From NCBI RefSeq assembly GCF_018069625.1, contig NZ_CP072941.1:2914001-2978000 (forward strand): a DNA stretch of 64,000 bases. Direction: 5' to 3'. Below are positions 1 through 8,246 of this stretch, piece after piece. The translations under genes were made by a program, and so were the position numbers. This DNA is from Streptomyces yatensis (GTDB lineage Bacteria; Actinomycetota; Actinomycetes; Streptomycetales; Streptomycetaceae). A model generated the notes under the pieces. The model searched no databases and was not told the origin of the DNA. It saw only the letters and a program-made list of their open reading frames with translations. Numbering within the stretch: the stretch's first letter is position 1; every line of letters begins with the position of its first letter.

Positions 1-25
1 CCAGCCCCTCCGGCGATTGAGGAGC

Positions 26-130
26 GGGGTCTGGGGCGGAGCCCCAGTTGCGGGAAGGGGCGGGAAGGGGCGGGAAGGGGCGGGAAGGGGCAGGGAGGGG
101 CAGGGAGGGGAGCAGCCCGCCGCAGGCGCC
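26..130. repeat. Dispersed G-rich repeat, copy 1, with internal 10-bp tandem array
   Basis: A block beginning GGGGTCTGGGGCGGAGCCCC (able to fold as GGGGC/GCCCC) runs into a purine-rich array of about four GGGAAGGGGC decamers and two AGGGAGGGGC decamers (52-110) and ends with CGCCGCAGGCG. The same order of modules recurs at 51398-51462 with fewer decamers. Such GGGGTCTGGGGCGGAGCCCC elements are common dispersed intergenic repeats in Streptomyces. Here it lies downstream of the minus-strand GntR gene, where the hairpin could also help end transcription. Confidence 0.6.
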
Positions 131-165
131 AAGACCTGCCGGACGCCCCCTGTCAGCCCCGGCCC

Positions 166-855
166 TCAGACCGTCGGGGCGAAGTGGGCGCGGGTGAGGG
201 ATTCGACCGTGTCGAGGTCGCGGGCGGCCAGGGCGTCGAGGAGGGCCATGTGCTCCTCCGCGTCGGCGACGAGGTCGGCGGTGCGGGTCACGCGGCCGCA
301 GGCCAGGGGCCACTGGGCGCGGCGGTGCAGGTCGTCGGCGACGATCACGAGCTGCTGGTTTCCGGCCAGTCCGAGCACGGTCTGGTGGAAGGTGCGGTCC
401 GACTCCAGGTAGGCGGCCCGGTCGCCCGTCATCGCGGCCGCCGCCGTCGCCTCCGCGAAGGGCCGCAGCCCGGCCCAGCGCTCGGGCGCGATCGCCTCGG
501 CCAGGCCCAGCATCACCGGGACCTCCAGCAGCGCCCGCACCTCGGCGAGCTCGGCCAGATCGCGCTCGCTGCGGCGGGAGACCCGGAAGCCCCGGTTGGG
601 CACCACCTCGACGGCGCCCTCGCCCGCGAGCTGCTGCATGGCCTCCCGTACGGGGGTGGGAGAGACGCCGAAGCGTTCGGCGAGGACCGGGGCCGAGTAC
701 ACCTCGCCCGGGATCAGCTCACCGCCGGCCAGCGCCTCCCGCAGGGCGTCCAGGATCTGGCCGCGCACCGAGTGGCGGCGCGGAGACCTCCGTGCCGCGG
801 GCGCGCCACAGGAGGGCGGCGGCTCCATTGCCACCTGTGCTTCGGACTGCTCCAC
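166..855 (-). CDS. GntR-family transcriptional regulator, FCD (FadR-like) type
   Basis: This is a DNA-binding repressor or activator that responds to a small acid ligand (ligand not known). It has an N-terminal winged helix with the GntR signature (LAERFGVSPTPVREAMQQL) followed by an all-helical FCD ligand domain. The FCD metal-site pattern is visible as D-R-T-F-H, then EEHMALLDAL, then a late RAHF histidine. I chose GTG at 855 because AGGAGG lies 6 nt upstream; an ATG 27 nt further in (828) is the alternative. Length is then 229 aa, normal for the family. It is divergent from the DUF2637 gene across a 346-bp spacer, which may hold its operator. Confidence 0.87.
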   Translation of the reverse strand: MEQSEAQVAMEPPPSCGAPAARRSPRRHSVRGQILDALREALAGGELIPGEVYSAPVLAERFGVSPTPVREAMQQLAGEGAVEVVPNRGFRVSRRSERDLAELAEVRALLEVPVMLGLAEAIAPERWAGLRPFAEATAAAAMTGDRAAYLESDRTFHQTVLGLAGNQQLVIVADDLHRRAQWPLACGRVTRTADLVADAEEHMALLDALAARDLDTVESLTRAHFAPTV

Positions 856-1201
856 TCCGGTCCTCCTGACATCCCATCGAACGATATGCGGAGGCCGCGC
901 CGGGGCAAAGCCCGTAAACATCATTTAAGGTGGCAGTAACGTTACGCCTCGTACACGGACAGTACGCTGGCGGCAAGCCGATCGGTCGGATTACCCGCGA
1001 TCGGGTTCCGTGAATAGAATCAAGCCGCTTGCACAGCGCAGGTGTTCGGATCGCATCGCGCCTATTCGCGTGTCCCCCCGCCTACTTGGCGGCCTCTTGT
1101 CCCAAAACCGCTCGAGGCCCGGCAGGATTCCGCCAGGATGTCGCGCGCGGTAGGGCCGCACTGCGGCCGGAACTTCATGGAAGCCAATCAAGGGGCACCG
1201 G
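856..1201. promoter_or_regulatory. Divergent intergenic region with GTAACGTTAC palindrome
   Basis: This 346-bp spacer separates the minus-strand GntR gene from the plus-strand DUF2637 gene. A perfect 10-bp palindrome GTAACGTTAC lies at 936-945, 81 nt upstream of the GntR start, a reasonable place for an autoregulatory operator. TAGAAT at 1015-1020 could be a -10 element for the plus-strand gene but no convincing -35 goes with it. I see no gene in the spacer. Confidence 0.35.
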
Positions 1202-2362
1202 ATGAGACTGACCGACATATCGCTGGTTCTGCCAGTCGTCGTGGCGCTCGCCGGCGTCGTGGGGGCGGCGGTTGTCCTCGCGCGCGGCCGACGGAAGAAG
1301 GACGAGAGCGTCATCACCGACTCCTGGGAGCGCAGCGAAGAGCGTCGGCGCCGTAAGGAGGCCATCTACGGGATGGCCGCCTATGTCCTGCTGTTCTGCT
1401 GCGCCGGGGTGGCCGCGGCGCTCTCCTTCCAGGGCCTGGTGGGCTTCGGCCGGGAGAACCTGGCGCTGACCAACGGCTGGGAGTACCTGGTGCCGTTCGG
1501 TCTCGACGGCGCCGCGATGTTCTGCTCGGTGCTGGCGGTGCGGGAGGCCAGCCACGGTGACGCGGCGCTCGGCTCGCGCATGCTGGTGTGGCTGTTCGCG
1601 GGTGCGGCGGCCTGGTTCAACTGGGTGCACGCGCCGCGCGGCATGGGCCACGCGGGCGCCCCGCAGTTCTTCGCGGGCATGTCGCTCTCGGCGGCGGTCC
1701 TCTTCGACCGGGCCCTGAAGCAGACCCGCCGGGCGGCGCTGCGCGAGCAGGGCCTGGTGCCCCGGCCGCTGCCGCAGATCCGCGTCGTGCGCTGGCTGCG
1801 CGCGCCGCGCGAGACCTTCGCCGCGTGGTCGCTGATGCTGCTCGAGGGCGTGCGGACGCTGGACGAGGCGGTCGAGGAGGTCCGCGAGGACCGGCGCGAG
1901 AAGGAGAACAACCGCGCCCGCCGGCGCGACCAGGAGAAGCTGGACCGGGCCCGGATCCGGGCGATCAACCGGCAGCACCGGATGTGGGGCCGCCGCGGCG
2001 GCCGCCAGGTGGAGGTCACCGCCGCCACCGCGCAGCCCGCGCAGCTCAGTTCGGAGCCTGCCATAGGCGACAAGGTGCTGGAGACCGCCGGGGCCCCGGA
2101 CCAGGGTCAGCTGTCCGCCGCCTCCGCCCGGCCCGCCCTGCGGTCCGCGGGTGGCGCCGAGGCCGGACTCGGCGACCTGGACCGCGACCGGAACCGGGAC
2201 CGCGACCGGGATTTCAGCTTCGGCTTCGGTGAGAAGGACAAGGACTCCGAGGCCGACCGTCCCCACACCATCGACCTCACGGCCGAGGACGACACGCTCA
2301 CCATCCCGCGGCTGGACTCCCTCGAGGAGAAGCTGGCGCAGATCGAGCGCGCCTTCGGCTGA
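1202..2362 (+). CDS. DUF2637 membrane protein (SpdB-like)
   Basis: A 386-aa protein of unknown function. The N-terminal half is hydrophobic: a segment near residues 5-25, then about four more between 57 and 175 (for example MAAYVLLFCCAGVAAALSF). This matches the DUF2637 membrane domain, which also occurs in plasmid-transfer Spd proteins. After residue 180 it becomes a charged cytoplasmic tail, with an Arg/Glu-rich likely coiled coil (about 215-255) and a low-complexity D-R repeat (DRDRNRDRDRD) near 325. ATG at 1202 is preceded by AAGGGG at a good distance. It stands alone between a divergent regulator and a convergent gene. No transfer genes are nearby, so a chromosomal role is more likely than conjugation. 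Confidence 0.8.
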   Translation: MRLTDISLVLPVVVALAGVVGAAVVLARGRRKKDESVITDSWERSEERRRRKEAIYGMAAYVLLFCCAGVAAALSFQGLVGFGRENLALTNGWEYLVPFGLDGAAMFCSVLAVREASHGDAALGSRMLVWLFAGAAAWFNWVHAPRGMGHAGAPQFFAGMSLSAAVLFDRALKQTRRAALREQGLVPRPLPQIRVVRWLRAPRETFAAWSLMLLEGVRTLDEAVEEVREDRREKENNRARRRDQEKLDRARIRAINRQHRMWGRRGGRQVEVTAATAQPAQLSSEPAIGDKVLETAGAPDQGQLSAASARPALRSAGGAEAGLGDLDRDRNRDRDRDFSFGFGEKDKDSEADRPHTIDLTAEDDTLTIPRLDSLEEKLAQIERAFG

Positions 2363-2502
2363 GCGGGCGGCCGGGGCGGGGACGCGTGTCCCCGCCCGCC
2401 GCTCGGCGGCTCCGTGACCACATGCGCGACGCGCCACAGGTCGCACCTCCCCGACGCGCCGCATTCCGACGCGTCGCATGCCCGACGCACCGTGCGGCGC
2501 GG

Positions 2503-3012
2503 CTACGGAACGCCTTCCGCTTCGAGTTCGAACCACAAGACCTTGCCCACCCCGTGCGCCCGCACGCCCCAGGCGTCCGCGAGCGTATGCACCAGCAGCA
2601 GTCCGCGCCCGGATGTGCTGTCCTCCGCGGGCCGGTCGCGCAGCGTCGGGTGCCGGGACACGAAATCCCGCACCTCCACCCGTAATCGTCCGGTGACGCG
2701 CGCGCCCGGTCCGTCCCCCAGCGAGGCCGTGATCTGTGCGCCACGGCCGGTGTGCACCAGCGCGTTGGTCACCAGCTCGCTGGTGAGCAGCTCGGCGAGA
2801 TCGGCCCGGCCGGGCCCGCCCCAGTGCCGCAGCATCTCGCGCAGCTCCGCGCGGACCTGCGCCACCACCGCGAGATCGTCGTGCGCCAATCGTCTGGTCA
2901 GGACCGGGCCACGCTCCACCGGAACAGCCTCCGCGGCCTCCGCGGCCTTCGGCCTCGCATCCGGCCGACCGTGCCCGGGCATCCGGCCCGGCCGTACGGG
3001 CTGACGCTTCAT
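2503..3012 (-). CDS. ATP-binding protein of the anti-sigma/SpoIIAB-like (HATPase_c) family
   Basis: Streptomycetes carry many small GHKL ATPases resembling the kinase RsbW/SpoIIAB; most have no assigned partner. The ATP-binding boxes are visible: N box ELLTSELVTNALVHT and G-box SGRGLLLVHTLADAWG near the C-terminus. There is no receiver, sensor or membrane segment. The start is uncertain: ATG 3012 has GGGAGG right against it, and ATG 3084 (24 codons longer, low-complexity Arg-rich) has no clear ribosome site. From 3012 the product is 169 aa, usual for the family. It is divergent from the alpha-mannosidase gene. A role as kinase of an anti-anti-sigma factor is family inference only. Confidence 0.75.
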   Translation of the reverse strand: MKRQPVRPGRMPGHGRPDARPKAAEAAEAVPVERGPVLTRRLAHDDLAVVAQVRAELREMLRHWGGPGRADLAELLTSELVTNALVHTGRGAQITASLGDGPGARVTGRLRVEVRDFVSRHPTLRDRPAEDSTSGRGLLLVHTLADAWGVRAHGVGKVLWFELEAEGVP

Positions 3013-3169
3013 CCTCCCCCGCCCCGGCCGCCCCGAGGCGGCGGCCAGCGTCGAATGTCGTCGAACGCGCTCATGGAAATGCATGCCCGGGTGTTGCCAT
3101 CCACACACCGAGGGAAATGCTGGGAGTGATCCGCTGAGTGATCCACCGAGCTCGAGCCGAGGAGCCGTG

Positions 3170-6100
3170 ATGCACGACGACCGACCATTGGTGGAGGGCC
3201 GCCTGGACCGCGCGCTGCGCCAGTTCATCAGGCCCGCCCAGTACACGGCCCGGGTGCCGCTGACTCTCTCCGCGTGGCGCACCCCCGGTGAGCCGGTGCC
3301 GGTCGCGGAGGCGCTGGCCGGCACCTACGAGCCGTTCACCACCGGCACGGACTGGGGCAGTCCGTGGTCGACCTGGTGGTTCCGGCTGGAGGGCAGCGTG
3401 CCCCAGGAGTGGGCGGGGCGGCGGGTGGAGGCCGTCATCGACCCGGGCTTCACCGACGACGCCCCGGGGTTCCAGGCCGAGGGGCTGGTGTACGACGCGG
3501 AGGGCGTGCCGATCAAGGGCATCCATCCGCGCAACCGCCATATCCCGGTCGCGGCCCCCGCGGCCGGCGGCGAGCCCGTACGGCTGCTGCTGGAGGCGGC
3601 CGCCAACCCGTCCGTGCTGCGCGACGGCTTCGTCCCGACCCGGCTCGGCGATGTGCTGACCGCCGGGGACGAGCCGCTGTACCGCTTCGCCTCGGCGGAG
3701 CTCGCCGTCCTCGACGAGACCGTCTGGCATCTGATCCTGGACATCGAGGTGCTCTCGGAGCTGATGCGCGAGCTGCCGGCGGACCGGCCGCGCCGCCATG
3801 AGATCCTGCGCGCCCTGGAGAACGCGCTGGACGCGCTCGATCTGCACGACGTCCCCGGCACCGCGGCCGCCGCCCGCGCCGAGCTGACCGACGCGCTCGG
3901 CCGTCCCGCGCACTCCAGCGCGCACCGGGTCTCGGCGGCCGGGCACGCCCATATCGACTCGGCGTGGCTGTGGCCGCTGCGCGAGACGGTGCGCAAGGCG
4001 TCCCGCACCTTCGCCAATGTCACCGCGCTCGCGGGCGAGTACCCGGAGCTGGTCTTCGCCTGTTCACAGGCCCAGCAGTACGCCTGGGTCAAGGAGCACC
4101 AGCCGCATATCTGGGAGCGGATCAAGAAGGCGGTGGCGGACGGCACCTGGGCGCCGGTGGGCTCGATGTGGGTCGAGTCGGACGCCAATATGCCCGGTGG
4201 CGAGGCGCTGGCCCGGCAGATCGTGCACGGCAAGCGGTTCTTCCTGGAGGAGCTGGGGGTGGACACCGAGGAGATCTGGCTGCCGGACTCCTTCGGCTAT
4301 ACGGCCGCCTTCCCGCAGCTCGCCAAGCTGGCGGGGGTGAAGTGGTTCCTCACCCAGAAGCTGTCGTGGAACCAGGTCAACAAGATGCCGCACCACACCT
4401 TCTGGTGGGAGGGCATCGACGGCACCCGGGTCTTCACCCACTTCCCGCCGGTGGACACCTACAACGCCCAGTTCAGCGCCTCCGAACTCGCCCACGCCGA
4501 GCGGAACTTCGCCGACAAGGGGCTGGCGACCCGCTCGCTGGTGCCCTTCGGCTACGGCGACGGCGGTGGCGGCCCGACCCGCGAGATGATGGAGAAGGCG
4601 CGGCGGCTCGCCTCCCTGGAGGGCTCGCCGACCGTCGAGATCCAGCCACCTTCGGCGTTCTTCACCGAGGCCGAGCGGGAGTACGGGGCCAAGGCGCCGG
4701 TGTGGTCGGGCGAGCTGTATCTGGAGCTGCACCGGGCCACGTACACCACCCAGGCCAAGACCAAACAGGGCAACCGGCGCAGTGAGCATCTGCTGCGGGA
4801 GGCCGAGCTGTGGGCCACGGCCGCCGCGCTGCACGCGCCCAACTACGCCTATCCGTACGACGACCTGGACCGGATCTGGAAGACGGTGCTGCTGCACCAG
4901 TTCCACGACATCCTGCCCGGCTCGTCGATCGCCTGGGTGCACCGCGAGGCGCGGGACAGCTATGAGCGGGCGCGCGCCGAGCTGGAGGGGATCGTCGCGG
5001 CGGCGGTGGCGGCGCTGGGCGGCGACGCGCCCGCCGTGCTCAACGCCTCGCCGTACGAGCGCGAGGAGATCGCCGTCCTGGACGCGCGGACGGCGGCCGC
5101 CCTGCCGTCCGGGGCACCGGTCCAGCCGCTGGGCGACGGCCGTACGGCGGTCGCGGTACGGGTCGCCGGGCTGGGCGCGGCGCCCTTGGGCGCGGCCCCG
5201 CAGGCGCCTGCCGCCGCCAGCGGCGCACCCCATGGGGCACCGCCGGTGACCGCGCTGAGCGACGGTCAGTCCATCGTCCTCGACAACGACCGGCTGCGGG
5301 TGACCATCGACGCCGAGGGGCTGCTCACCTCGGTGCTGGACCTGGACGCGAGCCGTGAGGTGCTGGCCCCCGGCGCCCGCGGCAACCTCCTCCAGCTCCA
5401 CCCCGACCACCCCAACCACTGGGACGCCTGGGACATCGACCGGCACTACCGCCGCAGCCACACCGATCTGACCGGCGCCGAGTCCGTCGAGCTGATCGAG
5501 TCCGGTCCGCTGCGCGCCACGGTCCGGGTCATACGGTCCTTCGGCGCCTCGCGCATCACCCAGGAACTGACGCTGGCCGCGGGCGACCGGCGCCTGGACA
5601 TCGCCACGGAGGTGGACTGGCAGGAGTCCGAGAAGGTCCTCAAGGCCGCCTTCCCGCTGGACATCCACGCCCAGGTGTCCACCGCGGAGATCCAGTTCGG
5701 CCATGTGGACCGCGCCACCCACACCAACACCAGCTGGGACGCGGCCCGGTTCGAGATCTGCGCGCACCGCTGGCTGCGGGTCGCCGAGCCCGGCTACGGG
5801 GCGGCGGTGCTCAACGACTCGACGTACGGCCACGATGTGACCCGTACGGCGCACGACACGGACGAGGGCGAGGTGCTGGGCACCACCGTGCGGCTCACCC
5901 TGCTGCGCGCCCCGCACAGCCCCGACCCGGAGACCGACCTGGGCGTCCACCGCTTCCGCTACGCCCTGCTGCCGGGCGCGGGTGTCGCCGAGGCGGTGGC
6001 CGAGGGGCTCGCCCTCAACCTGCCGCTGCGCGCCCTGCCCGCCGGACCGGCCGAGCGGGCGCCGCTGGTGTCGGTGGACAACCCCGCGATCACGGTCGAG

Positions 6101-6328
6101 TCGGTCAAGCTCGCCGAGGACCGCAGCGGCGATGTGGTGGTCCGGCTGTACGAGTCCCACGGCGGCCGGGCGGCGGGCACGCTGGTCACCGGGTTCCCGG
6201 TGCTCGGGGCGGATGTGACGGATCTGCTGGAGCGACCGCTGCACGAGGCGGCCACGGGTCCGGGCGGGCTGACCCTGGCCCTGCGCCCGCACCAGATCCT
6301 CACGCTGCGGCTGCGGCCGGTGCGATGA
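3170..6328 (+). CDS. Glycoside hydrolase family 38 alpha-mannosidase
   Basis: A 1052-aa alpha-mannosidase that would cleave terminal alpha-mannosyl residues. The zinc site begins with H-x-H-I-D-S (H261, D263 by count from this start) and the nucleophile lies in WLPDSFGY (about D373). Further catalytic-domain landmarks are FGYGDGGGGPT and HQFHDILPGSS. The C-terminal third is the beta-rich GH38 C domain ending HQILTLRLRP. There is no signal peptide, so it is probably cytoplasmic and acts on imported oligosaccharides or on cellular mannoconjugates. A GAGGAG ribosome site precedes GTG-ATG at 3167/3170; I used the ATG. It is a single-gene unit ending in a strong hairpin. Confidence 0.93.
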   Translation: MHDDRPLVEGRLDRALRQFIRPAQYTARVPLTLSAWRTPGEPVPVAEALAGTYEPFTTGTDWGSPWSTWWFRLEGSVPQEWAGRRVEAVIDPGFTDDAPGFQAEGLVYDAEGVPIKGIHPRNRHIPVAAPAAGGEPVRLLLEAAANPSVLRDGFVPTRLGDVLTAGDEPLYRFASAELAVLDETVWHLILDIEVLSELMRELPADRPRRHEILRALENALDALDLHDVPGTAAAARAELTDALGRPAHSSAHRVSAAGHAHIDSAWLWPLRETVRKASRTFANVTALAGEYPELVFACSQAQQYAWVKEHQPHIWERIKKAVADGTWAPVGSMWVESDANMPGGEALARQIVHGKRFFLEELGVDTEEIWLPDSFGYTAAFPQLAKLAGVKWFLTQKLSWNQVNKMPHHTFWWEGIDGTRVFTHFPPVDTYNAQFSASELAHAERNFADKGLATRSLVPFGYGDGGGGPTREMMEKARRLASLEGSPTVEIQPPSAFFTEAEREYGAKAPVWSGELYLELHRATYTTQAKTKQGNRRSEHLLREAELWATAAALHAPNYAYPYDDLDRIWKTVLLHQFHDILPGSSIAWVHREARDSYERARAELEGIVAAAVAALGGDAPAVLNASPYEREEIAVLDARTAAALPSGAPVQPLGDGRTAVAVRVAGLGAAPLGAAPQAPAAASGAPHGAPPVTALSDGQSIVLDNDRLRVTIDAEGLLTSVLDLDASREVLAPGARGNLLQLHPDHPNHWDAWDIDRHYRRSHTDLTGAESVELIESGPLRATVRVIRSFGASRITQELTLAAGDRRLDIATEVDWQESEKVLKAAFPLDIHAQVSTAEIQFGHVDRATHTNTSWDAARFEICAHRWLRVAEPGYGAAVLNDSTYGHDVTRTAHDTDEGEVLGTTVRLTLLRAPHSPDPETDLGVHRFRYALLPGAGVAEAVAEGLALNLPLRALPAGPAERAPLVSVDNPAITVESVKLAEDRSGDVVVRLYESHGGRAAGTLVTGFPVLGADVTDLLERPLHEAATGPGGLTLALRPHQILTLRLRPVR

Positions 6329-6343
6329 GGGGCTGACGCCGGG

Positions 6344-6395
6344 GCCGGGGCCGGGCGGCGGTCAGTGAGCGGCTGACCGCCCGCCCGGCCCCGGC
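6344..6395. terminator. Bidirectional terminator between alpha-mannosidase and poxB
   Basis: A ~22-bp GC-rich stem (GCCGGGGCCGGGCGG... pairing with ...CCGCCCGGCCCCGGC, one bulged base) with a 7-nt loop lies between two convergent genes, 15 nt after the mannosidase stop and 22 nt from the poxB stop. It can serve both strands. Confidence 0.75.
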
Positions 6396-6416
6396 CTCCT
6401 CGGAGGCTCAAGCCGA

Positions 6417-8159
6417 TCAGGGGCGCGGCACGTTGCGGAGGTTCGAGCGGGCCATCTGGACCATCCTGCCGACGCCCCCTTCCAGCACCATCTTGCTGGC
6501 CGAGAGCGCGAAGCCGGTCACCATCTCCGCCTTGATCTTGGGCGGGATGGACAGCGCGTTGGGATCCGTGACGACGTCCAGGAGCGCGGGCCCCTTGTGG
6601 CGCAGCGCTGCGCGCAGCGCGGTACGCAGGTGCTTGGGCTTCTCCACCCGCTCGCCGTACGCCCCGGCGGCGCGGGCGATCTGGGCGAAGTCGGGGTTGT
6701 GGTAGCCGGTGCCGTGCGCGGGCAGGCCCGAGACCAGCATCTCCAACTCGACCATGCTCAGTGCGGAGTTGTTGAAGAGGACCACCTTCACCGGCAGGTC
6801 GTACTGGACGAGGGTGAGGAAGTCGCCCATCAGCATGGTGAATCCGCCGTCGCCGGACATCGAGACCACCTGGCGGCGGCGGTCCAGGAACTGGGCGCCG
6901 ATCGCCTGCGGCAGCGCGTTGGCCATCGAGCCGTGGGTGAAGGAGCCGATCATCCGGCGGCGGCCGTTGGGGGACAGATAGCGCGCGGCCCACACATTGC
7001 ACATCCCGGTGTCCACGGTGAAGATCGCGTCATCGGCGGCCTCCTCGTCCAGCACCGAGGCCACGTACTCCGGGTGGATCGGGATGTGCTTGTCGACCCG
7101 GCGGGTGTACGCCTTGACCACGCCCTCCAGCGCGTCGGCGTGCTTCTTCAGCATCCGGTCGAGGAAGCGGCGGTCGGACTTGGGGCGCACCTTCGGCGTC
7201 AGACAGCCCAGCGTCTCGCGGACGTCGCCCCACACGGCCAGGTCCAGCTTGGAGCGGCGGCCCAGATGCTCGGCGCGGACGTCCACCTGCACGGTCCGCA
7301 CATCGTCGGGCAGGAAGGCGCCGTACGGGAAGTCGGTGCCCAGCAGGATCAGCAGATCGCATTCGTGGGTGGCCTCGTACGCCGCGCCGTAGCCGAGCAG
7401 ACCGCTCATGCCGACGTCGTACGGGTTGTCGTACTGGATCCACTCCTTGCCGCGCAGGGCGTGCCCCACCGGCGCCTTCACCAGTTCGGCGAAGGCCATC
7501 ACCTCGTCGTGCGCCCCGGCGCAACCCCGGCCGCAGAAGAGCGTGACCCGCTCGGCCTCGTTGACCATACGGGCGAGCCGGTCGATCTCCGCGTCGCCCG
7601 GGCGCACGGTGGGCCGGGAGGTCACCAGCGCGTGCTCCTCGGCGCGCTCGGGCGCCGGGCGGGCGGCGATGTCGCCCGGGAGGGCGACCACGCTGACCCC
7701 GCTGCGGCCGATCGCGTGCTGGACGGCGGTCTGCAGCACACGCGGCATCTGCTGGGGGTTGGAGATCATCTCGCAGTAGTCGCTGCACTCCTGGAACAGC
7801 CGCTCGGGATGGGTCTCCTGGAAGTAGCTGGTGCCGATCTCGCTGCTGGGGATGTGCGAGGCGAGGGCGATGACCGGCGCCATCGAGCGATGGGCGTCGT
7901 AGAGCCCGTTGAGCAGATGGACATGCCCGGGGCCGCAGGAGCCCGCACAGGCGGCGAGGGACCCGGTGAGCTGCGCCTCGGCACCGGCGGCGAAGGCCGC
8001 GGTCTCCTCGTGCCGCACCTGGATCCAGTCGATCGCGGCGTTGCGGCGGATCGCGTCCACGACGGGGTTGAGGCTGTCGCCGACCACCCCGTACATCCGC
8101 CGCACGCCGGCGCGCACCAGGATGTCCACGTATTGCTCCGCCACGGTCTGCTTGGCCAT
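6417..8159 (-). CDS. poxB: Pyruvate dehydrogenase (quinone)/pyruvate oxidase, PoxB type
   Basis: A thiamine-diphosphate enzyme that oxidatively decarboxylates pyruvate to acetate and CO2 and passes electrons by FAD to membrane quinone. The 580-aa sequence follows E. coli PoxB end to end: the activating Glu in RHEETAAFAAGAEA (E51), SCGPGHVHLLNGL, SSEIGTSYFQETHPE, ALRGKEWIQYDNPYDVGM, and the diphosphate/Mg motif GDGG(436-439)...NN(463-464). The C-terminal amphipathic end (SKMVLEGGVGRMVQMARSNL) matches the E. coli membrane-binding peptide. ATG 8159 has GAGGG just upstream. It appears monocistronic. Expected role: overflow or stationary-phase acetate production. Confidence 0.9.
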   Translation of the reverse strand: MAKQTVAEQYVDILVRAGVRRMYGVVGDSLNPVVDAIRRNAAIDWIQVRHEETAAFAAGAEAQLTGSLAACAGSCGPGHVHLLNGLYDAHRSMAPVIALASHIPSSEIGTSYFQETHPERLFQECSDYCEMISNPQQMPRVLQTAVQHAIGRSGVSVVALPGDIAARPAPERAEEHALVTSRPTVRPGDAEIDRLARMVNEAERVTLFCGRGCAGAHDEVMAFAELVKAPVGHALRGKEWIQYDNPYDVGMSGLLGYGAAYEATHECDLLILLGTDFPYGAFLPDDVRTVQVDVRAEHLGRRSKLDLAVWGDVRETLGCLTPKVRPKSDRRFLDRMLKKHADALEGVVKAYTRRVDKHIPIHPEYVASVLDEEAADDAIFTVDTGMCNVWAARYLSPNGRRRMIGSFTHGSMANALPQAIGAQFLDRRRQVVSMSGDGGFTMLMGDFLTLVQYDLPVKVVLFNNSALSMVELEMLVSGLPAHGTGYHNPDFAQIARAAGAYGERVEKPKHLRTALRAALRHKGPALLDVVTDPNALSIPPKIKAEMVTGFALSASKMVLEGGVGRMVQMARSNLRNVPRP

Positions 8160-8246
8160 CGCGCGCCCTCATCCCTTTCGTCCCGGGTCGGCGGGATCGG
8201 TGACGCTGTCCGTCACCTTTCGTCCATCAACCCATGGACGGCGCGC

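Noticed and set aside
52..110. Decamer array considered as a CRISPR or origin element
   Set aside because: Units are contiguous with no spacers and no DnaA boxes; it is part of a dispersed repeat.
1202..2362. DUF2637 gene as evidence of an integrated conjugative plasmid
   Set aside because: No Tra, replication, excisionase or integrase genes or tRNA attachment site are found nearby.
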